64,000 bases of DNA from Ypsolopha sequella (Eukaryota; Arthropoda; Insecta; Lepidoptera; Ypsolophidae): contig OW204012.1 in assembly GCA_934047225.1 (NCBI GenBank), forward strand, positions 1,922,001-1,986,000, written 5' to 3'. Every line of letters begins with the position of its first letter. Within the stretch, counting starts at the first letter, position 1. Both the position numbers and the translations under genes were made by a program. The notes beneath the pieces were generated by a model. The model ran no database searches, was not told where the DNA came from, and saw nothing but the letters and a program-made list of their open reading frames with translations. Shown piece by piece: positions 63,591 through 64,000 of the stretch.

Positions 63591-63704
63591 TGCTTTGATT
63601 TTTGTTCTTAATAGTATGTACTTTTAAATTTTTATCATTACTTCTGTTCTCTTTTATATGACTTTAAAATTTACATTTCGTTTAAGTTACCAACATATTT
63701 TACA

Positions 63705-64000
63705 AGGTGGTAGAGCTGATGCCGGGCTCGACTGTGGAGGTACCACCATCTTACTTGGAGACCCCCTCGAAGTAATTCGGGGGAGAGTAAGAGGACAGCT
63801 CACAGGCAAAAAACCAGGAGAACCACCATGCCTGGGACCGATGGATGGCGGTATATGCATCCCTAATAGCCGGGCATTATATGGAACACACTGGTGACGG
63901 GCAGCGGCGTCACTGGTGCGAGGGTTCCAGCACCGCGCTCACCAATCCGCCTGCCCAGCGTGTGTGAGTATGGGCAATTCTTCCAGGATGACCGCTGGCA
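63705..64000 (+). mobile_element. LINE-like 3' end, GGATG-tailed family, runs off window
   Basis: Starts GGTGGTAGAGCTGATGCCGG and is collinear with 38727-39020. The tail lies beyond the window edge. Confidence 0.7.

Overview
This is a eukaryotic nuclear window that looks like lepidopteran (moth or butterfly) genomic DNA. It is AT-rich, has no operons or bacterial ribosome-binding sites, and is packed with repeats of kinds I recognise as common in Lepidoptera: 5'-truncated LINE 3' ends carrying AATAAA, CAGTGGCGTGCA-type hAT MITEs, TTAA-bounded short elements, and an interspersed family ending in GGTACGGAACCCT. The assignment rests on recognition from memory, not on a search. There are no tRNA, rRNA or CRISPR loci that I can see. 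Nearly all open frames are chance or are remnants of mobile elements.

Likely host coding sequence is minimal. The best candidate is a GC-rich internal exon at 60327-60454 (+) with AG and GT borders. A second, weaker and strand-ambiguous exon lies at 48400-48548 and abuts a 31-bp minisatellite that repeats its splice-site-like end. Most of the window is therefore probably intron or intergenic DNA.

Layout. 0-10 kb: low-complexity DNA, a LINE remnant (3529-3777), a diverged local triplication (4448-6050), copies of the GGTACGGAACCCT family. 10-20 kb: nested inverted-repeat elements (10592-11130), a TTAA element inside another repeat (12095-12504), an hAT MITE with an 8-bp target duplication inside a Tc1/mariner-like element (14839-15491), and a LINE with its own target duplication interrupted by a further element (16927-18363). 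20-29 kb: a broken THAP-domain/P-element-like transposase gene (20931-22079), a LINE RT remnant (23520-24038), and two abutting TTAA elements, each carrying a nested insertion (25726-27474). 29.7-31.7 kb: about 103 copies of a 19-bp satellite that is open in all three forward frames. 32.2-37.0 kb: a large inverted duplication that carries two copies of the 3' end of a spliced, broken, transposon-like gene around one copy of its middle. 37.0-38.5 kb: four TTAA-bounded segments in a row, neighbours sharing one TTAA. 38-49 kb: LINE 3' ends, a 28-bp minisatellite, many foldback MITEs. 49-54 kb: two hAT elements with target duplications and transposase relics, one holding a 362-bp hairpin, plus a perfect spacer-free 256-bp palindrome (53531-53786). 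54-64 kb: more hAT, TTAA, Harbinger-like and foldback elements around the candidate exon.

How the parts relate: the elements are mostly non-autonomous and insert into each other, so relative ages can be read directly. The most unusual loci are the 32-37 kb inverted duplication, the TTAA chains with a shared internal head motif, and the perfect palindrome at 53.5 kb.
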